Positions 48,571 through 60,330 of a stretch of DNA of 64,000 nt are shown one piece after another. Under the pieces are notes generated by a model, which ran no database searches, was not told where the DNA came from, and saw only the letters and a program-made list of their open reading frames with translations. The translations under genes were made by a program, and so were the position numbers. Source of the DNA: Larimichthys crocea (taxonomy: Eukaryota; Chordata; Actinopteri; Sciaenidae); NCBI RefSeq assembly GCF_000972845.2, contig NW_020853564.1, positions 124,001 to 188,000 of the forward strand, given 5' to 3'. The number at the start of each line of letters is the position of its first letter. Position 1 is the stretch's first letter.

Positions 48571-49376
48571 ATGGCCTCTGGAACCAGGCTGGCTAAAGAG
48601 AGAGAAACCGCAAAAGACGATTCATTCACCATGGCTAATCAGATTAGCATGCCTGCTCTGACTAGCTTGCTGGAGGAACACCGTAAGTCCATATCAGCGG
48701 CGCTGTCCGCTGAGCTCAGGTCAGCGTTTGCCTCCCTCGAGGCTAAACTTGACACGGTGCAGGCCACAGTGACTGACTTTGGTGAAAGAATTTAGAGTCT
48801 GGAGTCCCACGCCAATTTAACTGAGGAATGCATCCAAGCTCTCGAAGCATCATGCTCCACCTTATCAGAGGCGTGTGTTAAGCTCAAAAACAAAAACATC
48901 GATCTGGAGGGACGAAGCCGACGCAACAACATCAGGATTGTCGGCCTGCCACAGAAGGTCCCCAACCCACGTCCTTCTTTTCGGATGTCCTGATGGAGAT
49001 ACTCGGAGACTAGGTGCTACAAACCCCACCCGAGCAGGACCGGGCCCACCGCCCCCTAGCTGCTAAACCGCAACAAGGAGACCAGCCCAGACCTGTGATT
49101 GTGTGCCTTCACCGGCACCAGATCAAGGAGCCAATAGTCTGGGAGGAACGGAGGAACAACCTGAAGTACCACGACGCGCCATCTACGCATTACTGCCCCG
49201 ACGTTGTAGAGCAGCGGGCGGTCTACCACGACGTCATGGCTAAGCTGCACAACCTGGGTCTCCGGCCGGCCCTTTACCCTGCAAAGCTTCAAATCACCCA
49301 GAAAGACGGCACTAAGAAACGTTTCTCCTCGGCCGAGGAGGCTGCTGCCTTCGCGGGGGCTCAGCCCACCTCCTGA
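48571..49376 (+). pseudogene. L1 ORF1p pseudogene (coiled coil, RRM-like, CTD)
   Basis: The first part (MASGTRLAKERETAKDDSFT, then Leu/Ala-rich LTSLLEEHRKSISAALSAEL and LEAKLDTVQATVTDFGERI) is a coiled coil. An in-frame TAG at 48793 breaks it. The frame continues with NIDLEGRSRRNNIRIVGLPQ, the RNA-binding core of L1 ORF1p. A frame change near 48965 follows. The last part DRAHRPLAAKPQQGDQPRPV and GTKKRFSSAEEAAAF (49041-49370) matches the C-terminal domain. ORF1p is the nucleic-acid chaperone of L1. This copy cannot give a full protein. Confidence 0.9.
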
Positions 49377-50039
49377 GGCTGCTTCACCGGCTCGGCTCCG
49401 CAATCGCTAAACGGGCTAATCCACTAGCGGCTAACGCTAACAACATTATCGGCACGGGCTTCGGGATGACTCGCCCAGCCGGTAAGAGTGTCTCGACACG
49501 ATAACATTTAACACACAGTGACCGTGAACTCTCTCTGGTGTCTTAGGACGCTTTCTGAACACTGAGACTTTTCAACATTTGGAAATCTCCACCTGTTGCT
49601 GAGTATGGAGTCTCAGTTTGTTTTGATTAGCCGTGTCACAGCCGTTAGTCACGGACTACACTTTTCATTTTCCAGTAGGGGTAATTTCAGTTAAACATTT
49701 AATACGAAGTTGTCTTTTATGTCACAGTGTGAGCCCGGATAAATGTGTGGTTCTGTTTTCTTTTTGGTTATATGAAGATGCAACCTGTCTAGTCTTGTTT
49801 TTTCCACATATCGTCCCTAACTGTTCTGTTTTCTCTTTAGTTAATTGGTCCTATGCCTTATAACATGGGAGGCACTGAAACTCCTTTTTGGTTAATGTTT
49901 CATCCTCTGTACTATCTGGGTTACATTTAATTCAGCGGGAGTGGAGAAGTCATGGGGATCAGTGAGTATAAAGGAACTGGAAGCTATACAGGGGTTTTTT
50001 TTTTGTTTGTTTGTTTGTTTTGTTTTCCTGCCCCCCCCC

Positions 50040-51030
50040 CCCACGAATCCTTTAATAGAGGGAGATTGCCTCCAACCCTATCAGAAGCCAACATCTCTCT
50101 TTTATTAAAAAAAGACAAGGACCCCCTTGAATGTAGTAACTATAGGGCCAATCTCATTTTTAAATGTGGACCAAAAGATTCTTGCTTCTTGTTTGCAGCA
50201 AGCCCTACCTACCCTAATTTCTACAGACCAGACTGGGTACATGGCTGGAAGGAACTCTTCGTCCAACACCAGGAGACTTCTAAACATTATCGGCTCCTCC
50301 AATCCTGTCACTCCTGAGGTGGTAATTTCCTTAGACGCTAAGAAAGCATTTGACAGGGTTGAGTGGAAGTATCTGTACTGCGTCCTGTCTAAATTTGGTT
50401 TTGGCTCTGACTTTATTGCGTGGATTAGACTGCTTTATGACTCTCCAACTGCCCATATCCTTACAAACGACTTGAGGTCATCCCCTTCCGCCCTCTGTCG
50501 GGGCACCAGACAGGGGTGTCCCCTCTCCCCCCTCCTATTTGCTCTAGCTGTCGTGCCATTGGCCATCTGGCTTCGGATGGAGGGGGGAGTTGAGGGCATC
50601 ACCAGAAATGATGTCACCCACAAGTTGTCCCTGTATGCCGATGATTTGTTATTATATGTATCTAACCCAGCCTCGTCTATCCCGGTTATCTCAGACATTT
50701 TAATCCAATTCGGCAGATACTCTGGTTACAAATTAAATTTTAATAAAAGTGAACTTCTTCCTATAAATGAACTGTCTAAGAAGATGCCGCTATCCTCTTT
50801 CCCATTTAGAGTTGTTTCAGAGGGGTTTCGATATCTTGGCATATTCGTGACTGCATCTTTCAAGGACCTTTTTAATAAAAATTTTCGCCCTCTCATTGAC
50901 AAGTGCAAGCTAGATCTGACAGCTAGGTCCTCCCTCCCTCTCTCCCTAACTGGCAGAGTTAACCTGGTTAAGATGGTGATTCTCCCCAAATTTCTCTATT
51001 TGTTCCAACACATTCCGATTTTTATTTGAC
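50040..51030 (+). pseudogene. L1 ORF2 reverse transcriptase fragment
   Basis: One frame (49952-50317) carries the RT start LPPTLSEANISLLLKKDKDP. A frame change near 50145 moves to a 300-codon frame ending 51029. It contains PISFLNVDQKILASCLQQAL, GYMAGRNSSSNTRRLLNII, SLDAKKAFDRVEW, GTRQGCPLSPLLFALAVVPL and the catalytic YADD (50633-50644). The catalytic core looks intact, but the N-terminal endonuclease is deleted and the 3' part is in other frames. Confidence 0.93.
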
Positions 51031-52205
51031 AGTCCTTCTTTCGCATCTAGACCAGACAATTTCATTGTTTCTGTGGTTGAATAAATCGCCCCGTATTAGA
51101 AAAGCTGTTCTACAACTGCCCAAAAAGCAGGGCGGTTTTGCACTACCCAATCTTATCCAATACTATCGGGCATGCAATATCAACAAAATTGGTCACTGGC
51201 TTGAGAGAGGAGCCGACGTAGGCCCATCATGGGCTCTGACAGAACTACGGTCCTCAAAGTTTCCTTACCGTCCCTCCTTACCGTGCGGCTTCCCCTCAAG
51301 ATCCATAATGCGTCACAGAACCCTGTTGTTACTAACTCGCTGAAAATCTGGAATCAATTTCGTAAACATTATGGCTTGAATGAACCGTTGACTTTGGCCC
51401 CGGTGGTTAAAAACCGTATATTTCCACCCTCCTCATTGGACCCTATCTTTAATATCTGGCGAAACAAAGGTTTATTATATGTCAAAGACCTTTACAAAGA
51501 AAACACATTTACCGATTTTACAGAGCTCGCAGCCAGGTTTGAATTATCTCGCTCTCACCTTTTCCGTTTCCTTCAAGTCAGGCACTTTGTCCAAACTGCT
51601 TACTCACACTTCCCCAACCACTCGCCCGGGTCTCTGATTGACTCCTTGCTCTCCCTTGATCCTGCTCAAAAGCGCTCCATCTCTGTGATTTACAATTCCA
51701 TTGATTCCCTTAACCCTGAACAAACAACTCGTCTGAAGCAGACCTGGGAGCAGGAGATAGGAGTTCCAGTTTCAGACGACCAATGGGACCAAATCCTTAA
51801 GCTAGTTCATAGTCCTCTATATGTGCCAGGCACAGCTTACTACAATGTAAGGTTCTTTTCAGAGTGTACTACACAAATGTCAGATTGGCAAAGATCTACC
51901 CAGGCACCAGTGACAGCTGTAATAGATGTAAGCAGTCACCTGCTAATCACACACATATATTTTGGTCCTGTTTGAACCTCACTAGCTTTTGGCGCCAAAT
52001 TTTTTGTTACACTTGCAACAGTGCTTGGAGTCGATCTTGTCTCCACTCATGGTACCTTGTCTAGGGAGGTCCTCATCCATATCAAACTTGAGAAGGTCAG
52101 ATACTCTTTGGCGGGTTCTGATAATGCTTTTAACAAAACCTGGCAGCCTTTCTTAGGGTACTTAAATAGAACTACTATTCACCCAGAAAGTGACTGGATA
52201 CTAGA
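51026..52205 (+). pseudogene. L1 ORF2 C-terminal region, frameshifted
   Basis: Successive frames 51026-51343, 51229-51975, 51864-52064 and 52021-52230 carry the C-terminal part, including KSPRIRKAVLQLPKKQGGFA and RFELSRSHLFRFLQVRHFVQ. A zinc-knuckle-like CNRCKQSPANHTHIFWSC follows (51917-51970). At least three frame changes make it non-functional. Confidence 0.88.
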
Positions 52206-52214
52206 GTCCAGCAT

Positions 52215-52460
52215 GTTGAAGTGTCCTTGAGCAAGATACTGAACCCCAAATTGCTCCTGAAGGCTGTGCCATTAGTGTATGAATGTGGATGAATGGTTAG
52301 CTCCTAAAACTGATGAACAGCACCTTGCATGGCAGCCAATGCCATCAGTGTATGACTGTGTGTGAATGGTGAATGAGATACGTACTGTAAAGCACTTTGA
52401 GTGGTTGGAAGACTAGAAAGGCCCAATATACAGTAAGTACACTCCATTTACATTTCGACC
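52215..52460 (+). repeat. Family B SINE, copy 2 (5' truncated)
   Basis: TGTCCTTGAGCAAGATACTG, CACCTTGCATGGCAGCCAAT, GAATGAGATACGTACTGTAA and the tail CTCCATTTACAT match the copy at 11.0-11.3 kb. It joins directly to the end of the L1. Confidence 0.85.
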
Positions 52461-52646
52461 AATGCGTTGCGCTTCTTCTGCGCTCCACACCAAATGTTTA
52501 CCTGCATGCAACCAAAGCTCGCTCAAATGACTGATTGACTGGTTGACTGGTGACTGGTTAATACAAACATTCAACAACAGATTCTGGTCATAGAGATTTG
52601 TCTGAATGTGCTCATGCTCTCTAAAGCTGCATGAATTGATTTTTGG

Positions 52647-52663
52647 TCACCAGGGGGCAGAGC
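52647..52663 (+). promoter_or_regulatory. CTCF-like motif
   Basis: TCACCAGGGGGCAGAGC fits the CTCF core (CCACCAGGGGGCAGAG) with one change. It lies between ubl3 and hmgb1. It may belong to an old repeat. Binding is inferred. Confidence 0.4.
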
Positions 52664-53159
52664 TGACAGATGGTTGAGATAGCACCAGTCGTCAAAGTCT
52701 GTGATGACATCAGAGAGATATCATCAGAGAACTTCTGGAGGTGACAGCTGTCAGTGTTGTGCTGTCAGGAGAGAGCACCATACCCTGTGGAACCTGTGTG
52801 GTTTGTTGGTGAGGTAGTTGATAGTTCACGCAGTGAGGTGATGGTCAACTCTAGCCCCTTCTAGCTTCCTCCTTAACAGTATTGTGTGTATCTGGTGTTA
52901 GGAATGTGACAACACAACTATTAATAAAGTTGTCAAGGCCAATATGTGAGAAAACACATCCATGGAGGAACACATTTCACCATTTCACTGAGCTGTGCTA
53001 TATTCACTCTCATTATGACTTTCTTCAGTAATTACATCCACCTCCTGTTTGGTCCTGTTTTTATGATTGTTGAGAAAAGTGAGGCCCCATTAACTATGCA
53101 GGCTTCAAAACTGAAATACAGCTCATTATTTTGGTCTTGAAGTCAATAAGCTACATGGA

Positions 53160-53700
53160 GCTGCAGAGCTTGGCGGGAATTCTCTGTGGACTTGTAACAA
53201 TTAGCTGTACCTTCCATATTATACGTTGTTATTTAGTGTTCATGTTAAAGATTTGAATTCATGCAGGCTCATTATCTGTAATCTTTGCAATGTTAGCATA
53301 GCATCATGTTGATATAATACAGTGGTGACGGGCCTAATTGCGCACTTCTTAGAGAGTGACACATCAAAAAGGTCAATCTGTCTATGCAAACAATCTTGGG
53401 GTTCTTAGAGAGCAGTGATAAGGTTTCCTTAAGATTAAAACATTAGCTTTGGTCGATGGCGTGTTTGTTCAGTCTGTTTAATGCACAAAGCCACGCTCTG
53501 TCAGGCCAGTCCTCTAATTAGTGTAAATGAAGTGCTGAAGTACAGAAATGCCTGATTTGCAATTCCCAAATGGGAAGTATTTTTATAATGGCTCTGTGCT
53601 TACGGTATAATCAGTATAAATCAAACCTATAAGAGGTTGATATAAAGCCCTGATTACCTCGCTCAGTTTTTCTAGTTGCAACATGCTCCACACGCTGAGG
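53160..53700. promoter_or_regulatory. Candidate conserved non-coding element between ubl3 and hmgb1
   Basis: About 540 bp with no recognised repeat or microsatellite. It contains words of developmental enhancers such as TAACAATTAGCTG (53196-53208), GGCCTAATTGCGCAC (53331-53345), CTAATTAGTG (53514-53523) and TGATTTGCAATTCCC (53553-53567). Inference from composition; alignment to other fish would decide. Confidence 0.35.
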
Positions 53701-54199
53701 CAGCAGCATACCAAAGACTTTTTTTTTCTTTTTACACATCGATACCACTCACTCTTTTTATTCACATCCTTCCTCTCCATCCACAACTTCATGTTTCTTC
53801 TCTCAATATTAAATTCTTACAATCCTCAGCAACTACTTTAACATCTGAATTTCATCTCACACACATTTGTTTGTCCGAATAATGAAACCCACACACACAC
53901 ACATACACAATGCAAACTGATGGAAGAATGTTACAAGGACAAAAGTATTCATTAAAAGTCAATAAACTGTTGTTCAATAAATGTTCAACGCTGCTATTGA
54001 GAGCATGTCTTGTCACTTATGTGATATTTTTAAGTGTTCTCCCTCATTTTTTTCCAATCTGTTATCAAGATTGTCTATGCAGCACACTTATTCCTTTAAC
54101 CAGAAGTAAGAAAATATCACAGATGAGCTCTGTTGTTAATATTATTCTTGGTACAAAACTGAAAATCTATACAAACAACATCCAGTCATTAAATACATA

Positions 54200-54445
54200 G
54201 ATACATTATCTATAACCTCTTAACCTCATCAGGGTCACAGTGGGGCTGGAGTCTATCCCAGCTGACAGTGGGCGAGAGGCGGGTACACCCTGGACAAGTC
54301 ACCTTCATCGCAGGACACATAGAGACAAACGACCATTCACACACATTCACACCTATGGAAAATCTAGAGTCATCAGTTAACCTGTTAACGTTCATGTCTT
54401 TGGACTGTGGGAGGAAGCAGACACAGGAGAACATGCAAACTCCAA
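54200..54445 (-). repeat. Family A SINE-like repeat, copy 4
   Basis: CATTATCTATAACCTCTTAA, GGGGCTGGAGTCTATCCCAG, TTTGGACTGTGGGAGGAAGC and ACATGCAAACTCCA mark the copy. The head end is missing. Confidence 0.85.
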
Positions 54446-54559
54446 ACTTTATTTTCTCCTGTTTTTCAATCAACCCAAAGGTTGCTTGTCTACAAAGTAG
54501 TCTCCAGTTCTACAATCAACTACTTGAATGGCCTTAAAGAGGCATATGTTATCTCCGAA

Positions 54560-54905
54560 CTGTTGCACTCCGAAAATGAATGACTCCTGGCACTGCCACC
54601 TGTACCTGTGCCACTGTTGTTCCCTGTTGGTGGAACATCCTACCAGTTCTTCTTACCAGATCAGGCGTCTCTCTCTACCTTTAAAAACCTCCTGAAGACC
54701 TCCAGCTCTTCAGAGAGTACCTCCTCTCCAACACTACCAACAACCACTACCACACCTCTACACCTGTGATTCTATGTGAGTAGTACGTAGTGATGCACTA
54801 ACATGTTCCTGTGTTCCCCTCTGTATCTTGATTGTTTCCCTTTTTGTAAGTCGCTTTGGATAAAAGTGTCTGTTAAATGACTAAATGTGATGTAGTCTAA
54901 TGTGA
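54560..54905 (+). repeat. LINE 3' end, TAAGTCGCTTTGGATAAAAG tail
   Basis: A decayed ORF2 end (TGGAACATCCTACCAGTTCT; one frame gives SLYLKNLLKTSSSSE-like) and the tail TTGTAAGTCGCTTTGGATAA plus GTCTGTTAAATGACTAAATG are a standard fish LINE terminus. Confidence 0.8.
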
Positions 54906-55129
54906 TGTCACATGTTAACATGCTGATTAGCACCGAAGTACACCTGAGATTGATGCAAATATATGTTGACATGAGTTTGTATGCAAAAATCTAAAAACAC
55001 AAGAACATACACGTCTATATTCACTGCCAAAACACGAAGACTGTCTTGTACAAAAGACACACATTCACATTCACAGGCAGGCACATTCGCACACAAGTTT
55101 GAGAGATGAAATTTGTAACACCTGTTGTA

Positions 55130-55690
55130 GGATATAATCACAGTATGGGAGAGACTTATTAAGTCACTTACAACGATCGTCTGTTCTGAACAGATCCTGG
55201 ATGATGAGGCCTTGCAAACAGCCTTATGTGAAGTAGAAGCAATCATGAATGATAGACCCATCACATCTGTAACAAATGACTTGAATGATGTGGAACCTTA
55301 ATAACACCTAATCATCTTCTTCTTCTTATAACAAACCTATCGTGTCTCCGGGACTGTTCAGTAAGGACGCCCTGTGCTCTAGACGAAGATGAAGACAGGA
55401 GCAATACCTGGCAGATCTCTTTTGGAGGGGATGGGTCAGAGAATAGCTCCCAATCATGCAAGAAAGAAGGAAATGGAACAACCACAAAAGGAACTTTCGA
55501 TCTGGTGACCTCGTCATGATAGCAGATTCCTCTGTTGTAATTATGAGCAGGCCATATTGCAGATTCCTTCCATGATTCCTCCCTGTTCTTAGGACAGATT
55601 TTACAGACTCCAGGAGGCAAATGTCTTGGTTAAAACCAAAACCAGCATTCTGCAGAGACCTGTTAACAAACTTTGGATGGAAAATTTGAT
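55130..55690 (+). pseudogene. BEL/Pao LTR retrotransposon pol remnant (integrase C-terminal part)
   Basis: Across broken frames the + strand encodes the end of the integrase core (EALQTALCEVEAIMNDRPIT, 55211-55270). Then comes the C-terminal region of BEL/Pao pol with VREYLPIMQERRKWNN-like and FRSGDLVMIADSS segments (55428-55533) and the closing TSILQRPVNKLWM-like stretch (55645-55680). No LTR is recognised nearby. Several stops and frame changes and a 37-bp insertion (27 bp plus one 10-bp repeat) interrupt it. Confidence 0.82.
55522..55568. repeat. 27-bp insertion flanked by 10-bp direct repeats inside the BEL/Pao remnant
   Basis: GCAGATTCCT occurs at 55522-55531 and again at 55559-55568, enclosing 27 bp (55532-55558). 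Removing 37 bp restores continuity of the pol frame. The stretch 55531-55561 matches 60331-60361 in 30 of 31 bases. Confidence 0.75.
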
Positions 55691-57182
55691 ATTTTCTGTT
55701 AATATGAAATAGGATATATGAATTCAGGAGTTCTTTGTATTTGCTACATTTAATATTTAGGCAACTATGGGCTGTCTAAGATGTCTAAGTTCTGGTTTGT
55801 TAAGTATCAACAAAGTAGTTATTTTGGATTTACTCATTCATTTATTGTCTGATTACTTCCGACTACCATAAGCTGTTTGAAAAGGTGGGACTGAAGCTGT
55901 CTTTTGTCTGAAAAAATTATGTTATAAGTTTTGCTTAAAAATAAAGTAAAACAGAAACCCTGTAAATTGGCACAGCGGAAGTGGAAAAAGACAGTGTGAA
56001 ACTACAATGCACTGTGCTTACAATAATAAAGAATGTTTCTGAGAATAAAGAAAAACTAACAAAAGATTTGCATAATATGAGTGAGACTTGACCATGTTAA
56101 GGAAGCTGCACAAAAACACAAGGTAGTATTGTCCTCTGCAACAGCGTCACCCAGTGGAGGAAGAGGTTATAAATTCATTCATGTTTAGCATGCATATATC
56201 CCATAAAACAATGCCCTCATCCACAGCATACACTCACACACACCAGTCAGCTCAGACAGATTTCACGCTCCATGGTCCAAGGGAACCAGCTCTTGTGTGA
56301 TTGGTGCAGAGGTGGGCTAGTATTGAGAAGATGCAGCTGATTGGTCCCTCACAGTTCACATTCAGAAATAGAATGTATGACTTAAATATTTATGCACACA
56401 CACCAGCTACATTAAACATGCTTCCATGTGCATGTCCATAATGTCATGCGGGTGTACATTTGTATCTACTAATTTACATGTTCATCTTGAATGTCCTGTT
56501 TACTTATTTGTGCAACATTTTTGAAGTAAGTAAATATTTATACATATATATATACACTTTTGAATGTATGACTGCACACACAACACATTAATAACAATCA
56601 AGTTAAATGCCTTAAAAATAATCATTAAAGAATACATCACAGCTATTCATACTGGGGAAGTATAAGTATACATATTTCACATTTTGTCATCTTTTGCATA
56701 TTGCACAAATTTGTCTATTACACATCTGAATAATGACTTTGAGTTCTTTCAAACACTGAAAATATACTTACTATGGGGAATGTGGACTTTATTCACATTA
56801 GTATATACACATGTATTACAAAAGAGAATATTACCATAACAAGAACTTCCATAACAAAATAAAGAACTCATTCAGTCACAATGCAATGGGATGTCTTTAC
56901 TCTGATCAAGAAATTAGCAATTCATCAGAAAGCATTGGGCCTTGATATGTTCACTTCAGTGAACACAGACTCAGTCAGTACAGGCTCATGACGTGTTTCT
57001 GGCTGGCTGTGCAAAATACTTTTTGAGGAAAGTAGTTGCTTTCAACAGATTTATTGTTGAGTAGAAATGACTGTTATCAGGTCTGAGTCATCACTGCAGG
57101 AGGGCTGATCATAGTATCCTGCTGTCTGCACAGTCTTTGGGCTTCTTGAAATTCCCAACATGAAATCTAATAACATAATCCA

Positions 57183-57345
57183 TTCATACTCTGTAACCAC
57201 CAGCCTATCCCAGCTGACTTAGGGCAAGAGGCTGGATAAGCTGCCAGTTCATCACATGGCACAACAGACAGCCATTCACACCTACAGGCAATTTAGAGTC
57301 ACCAATTAATGTCTTTGGACTGTGGGAGGAAGCCCAGAGAGAACT
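57183..57345 (-). repeat. Family A SINE-like repeat, copy 5
   Basis: TACTCTGTAACCACCAGCCT (with a small deletion), CAGCTGACTTAGGGCAAGAG and TTTGGACTGTGGGAGGAAGC. Confidence 0.8.
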
Positions 57346-58430
57346 CCGACATGGAGAGAAAAGGCGGTGACTTCATATTTAATTTGATTTTTAATTCTCG
57401 TGGCATTTAATTGCATATTGATATTTAGAAGTGAGACAGAAAGACAAATGAAAATCCTGTGGAAGCCTGATAGAATATAAATAAAGGTCATTGACATTTT
57501 GAAGAATTAATAATCCAACCTGGATTAGTTATAAATCTCATGAACTTCTTCTGAATTAAAAATAATCCAGAGTTTCCTGATGGACAGTGAAGTAAACTGC
57601 TGCCAACTGTAGCTGCTGTTAGCTCATTTTGTTAGCTGGGGTGGCCGGACTGTGAGCTCAGAGCAGCCTCTATGACATAATGTCAGGCTAAGAAACCGAA
57701 GAGGAAGTTGAGGAGTGTATAATAATTACCATTCTGTTCCATCTGGATTCAAGGCAAGAACATGCAGAGCTGTAAGTAAGATTTTTCATCATATTTTTCA
57801 TAAGGAAATTTAAAATTGTTGGTAAAGACTATAATATCAATTAAGCAGCCAGAGTGGAAGCCAGGGGAGAGAGCGAGAGAGAGAGACTGTCTGACCGCCT
57901 TATTTCTCTCACAAACACACCAGGTGAGCTGCATCTCCCTGACGATGAGACTCCACCCACCAGGGTGCTGGAGGAAGAGGCCTGTTCAGAGGGTCATCAC
58001 AGTCATCAGTCTCAGGTCCTTCATTCATACAATACAGTGTTGACTAGATACAAATGTCTCAGTGTATGTCAATATGAAGAGGGTTGAGGTTTTCTTCCTT
58101 TGTGGTTACTTACTGATAACTCAATTGGTGTAGACAACCCAACATTTACCAGCTGGGACCAAAAACACACAAACAAACTATGGCTTCATTTGATGGCATA
58201 CAGCAGACGAAAACAAACCTCAGGTATGTACAATACTGGACCAAATTTATGATAATTCTACTTTGACCATGGAAACATCGTGAAAAGTGTAGGTTCAAAC
58301 CCAGACTTATTTTAAATGTAATATACAGTATATAGCATGCTCTTTAGACGCTGCTCGTTCAGCGGCTTCAGCTTTTCCTTTACGTGGATCCTGCAGTCAA
58401 ACACCAGGGAGTAGATGGAAGTACCAAGAG

Positions 58431-58623
58431 TACCAGTCAAAGGTTTGGACAAACCTACTCATTCAGTGTTCTTATTTTCTACATCAAAGCTGATTGAGAA
58501 ACTGCCAAGAGTGTATTTCATAGTTTTGATGGCTACAGTGTTAATCTACAGAGTAGAAAGTAACAAAGACAAAGAAAAAACACTAAATAAAAAGATGTGT
58601 CCAAACATTTGACTGGCACTGTG
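58431..58623. mobile_element. Tc1/mariner-type MITE
   Basis: Inverted ends CCAGTCAAAGGTTTGGACAA (58433-58452) and GTGTCCAAACATTTGACTGG (58598-58617) match the terminal repeats of fish Tc1-like elements. The interior is 140 bp with no transposase frame. TA flanks are compatible. Confidence 0.85.
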
Positions 58624-59214
58624 TATTTATATTCAGATTACAGATCTCATCAAGTAGACGTTAGATATCCGGCTGAATGAGGTGCTTCTCAGCTCGAGGA
58701 CGGTAACATTCTTTTTGAATAGTGACTTTTAAGTACCCACATTAACCTTGAACGGACAGCACTACCTGCATGACATAATCTCCAGTGATAAACTTTTCTA
58801 TAATAAACCTTATATAAACCTTTTATTTGTTAGTTATTTTGATCAGTGTGGCTGTGAAGTATCTCAATACTGTTCAAAACTGCTTTTTGAGACTAATTTG
58901 CATAAATATACTGTTACTTTAAAATAAAAAATGTACTTTACTTTAAAAGCATAGTTCTATGAGGTTGTGTGAAGTACTTAATGTATAGTCATATTATTAT
59001 ATTGTATTGTACAATGTATAACCTTTTCTAGAATTTTTGTAGAATGGGAATGTTGCATTCACTCAAGGATCATCACTAGTGCTGCTTTTTGTTTATTATT
59101 TGTTTATTTATATAATTTTATTTCTCATCTTTATTTAATTACTTATTACATACTTGTTGTATGGCAAGGCATATCATACATGTAACAGTATAACGGTCAC
59201 AGGGGACATCTTTC

Positions 59215-59375
59215 TGCATTTAATACTTTGACTTAATTCAATATTTCTTTCCTGATTATACTTACATATTTTTAAGTAGCACTTTTAATTCAAGACTTTT
59301 ACTACAACTTTTAAACAGTGTTTTTATAGTGTAGTACTTTTATTTCAAGAATCTGAATACCACTGGTCTCACAAT
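59215..59375. repeat. TACTT-rich interspersed repeat, second copy
   Basis: TATTTTTAAGTAGCACTTTT, AAGACTTTTACTACAAC and TAGTACTTTTATTTCAAGAA correspond to the repeat at 10.82-11.03 kb. Confidence 0.65.
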
Positions 59376-59582
59376 TAAATTGTTCTTTATACTGCAAGTG
59401 TCACTGAATTTTGAGCTCTTCATATTTAGTACACACATGCGTAAACATACTTGGTTATGGAACAGGTTTGCTTCTATATAACCTCCATAAACAAACATGA
59501 CCAATAGTGAGAGGATAATTAACTACTACTGCTTTCGTCCACAGGGGCCGCCAGAATCAACAGAAAAGTACCTTGAGGAGAC

Positions 59583-59860
59583 TTTAAAGGGATAGTTCAG
59601 GTTTTTTTTATGTGGTTGTATGAGGTAGTTATGCACAGTCAGTGTGTTACCCACAGTAGACAGTAGCCAGTGTGTTCAGTTTGGAGAAGCAGACAGAAGT
59701 TCCAGCACAGAAGTAAAACAAAGCACTGCTGTGGACGGGAGCAGCCCCTTACTTTAAACAATATCTGTTTAAGTGTAGGCTATAGAGAGCATATTCTCAC
59801 TGCTTTACCTTGCTGTCAGACAGCCCTTTGCCTCAGCGTTACATTGTCTCAACCATGATT
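59583..59860. mobile_element. MITE starting TTTAAAGGGATAGTTCAGG
   Basis: TTTAAAGGGATAGTTCAGGT, GGTTGTATGAGGTAGTTATG, TCAGTGTGTTACCCACAGTA and GTTTGGAGAAGCAGACAGAA match a widespread percomorph element. The right end is not resolved. Confidence 0.75.
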
Positions 59861-59999
59861 GACCTGACCTGATTAATATCACCACATCTTTCTTCCACGT
59901 TTGACTGATTATTTAACCAATCATTCTATTTACATATTGCCTCTGTTTTCACCTCTTCTGATGGATTTCATCATCGGTTTTGATGCAGTTGCGCCACTG

Positions 60000-60066
60000 T
60001 GACCACTAGGTGTCGCCCGGAGACCACTGATTGTACGCAGGGTGTCCATTGGACACCAGGTGGCTG
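60000..60066. promoter_or_regulatory. Paired CTCF-like motifs
   Basis: CCACTAGGTGTCGCC (60003-60017) and ACACCAGGTGGCTGG (60054-60068) each resemble the CTCF core with one or two changes. They lie about 1.6 kb past the hmgb1 poly(A) signal. Confidence 0.3.
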
Positions 60067-60330
60067 GGATTAACAGGCTTTGGAGCCGGCAGTGGCGCTG
60101 TGTAGCTAAGCTTGCTATACTGTATGCGCACTTCTGGCCTGTACAGGCCCATGCAAACGCTGATCAACAGCTGAGTTTGCAACCACGAGGCGCTGCAACT
60201 GTTTCAGCATAGTTTACCCCCTTCTCCTGCCTCTCACCAGCATGATCCAGTGCAATATGAACAGTACAATCTGTGGGCCAATTCAGTGGATGTGAATGTA
60301 AACGGTCACCATTTTAAGTGCCTCCCTAAA

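Larger units (their letters stand above)
48433..52205 (+). mobile_element. L1-like LINE, internally deleted and frameshifted
   Basis: A 5' region starting near ACCGGACTTCCGGTGGAGAG leads into ORF1 (48571-49376). An inter-ORF spacer follows, then an ORF2 that begins only in the reverse transcriptase. The endonuclease and the RT N-terminus are missing; the joint lies near the C-run at 50028-50042. The 3' end abuts a SINE at about 52215. Parts are described below. Confidence 0.92.

Noticed and set aside
49056..49403. Minus-strand frame of 115 codons
   Set aside because: It is the shadow of the L1 ORF1 C-terminal domain on the plus strand.
57816..58087. Two overlapping plus-strand frames with EARGESERERLSDRL
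   Set aside because: They start in GAGA-rich simple sequence, have no family match, and no splice structure supports them.
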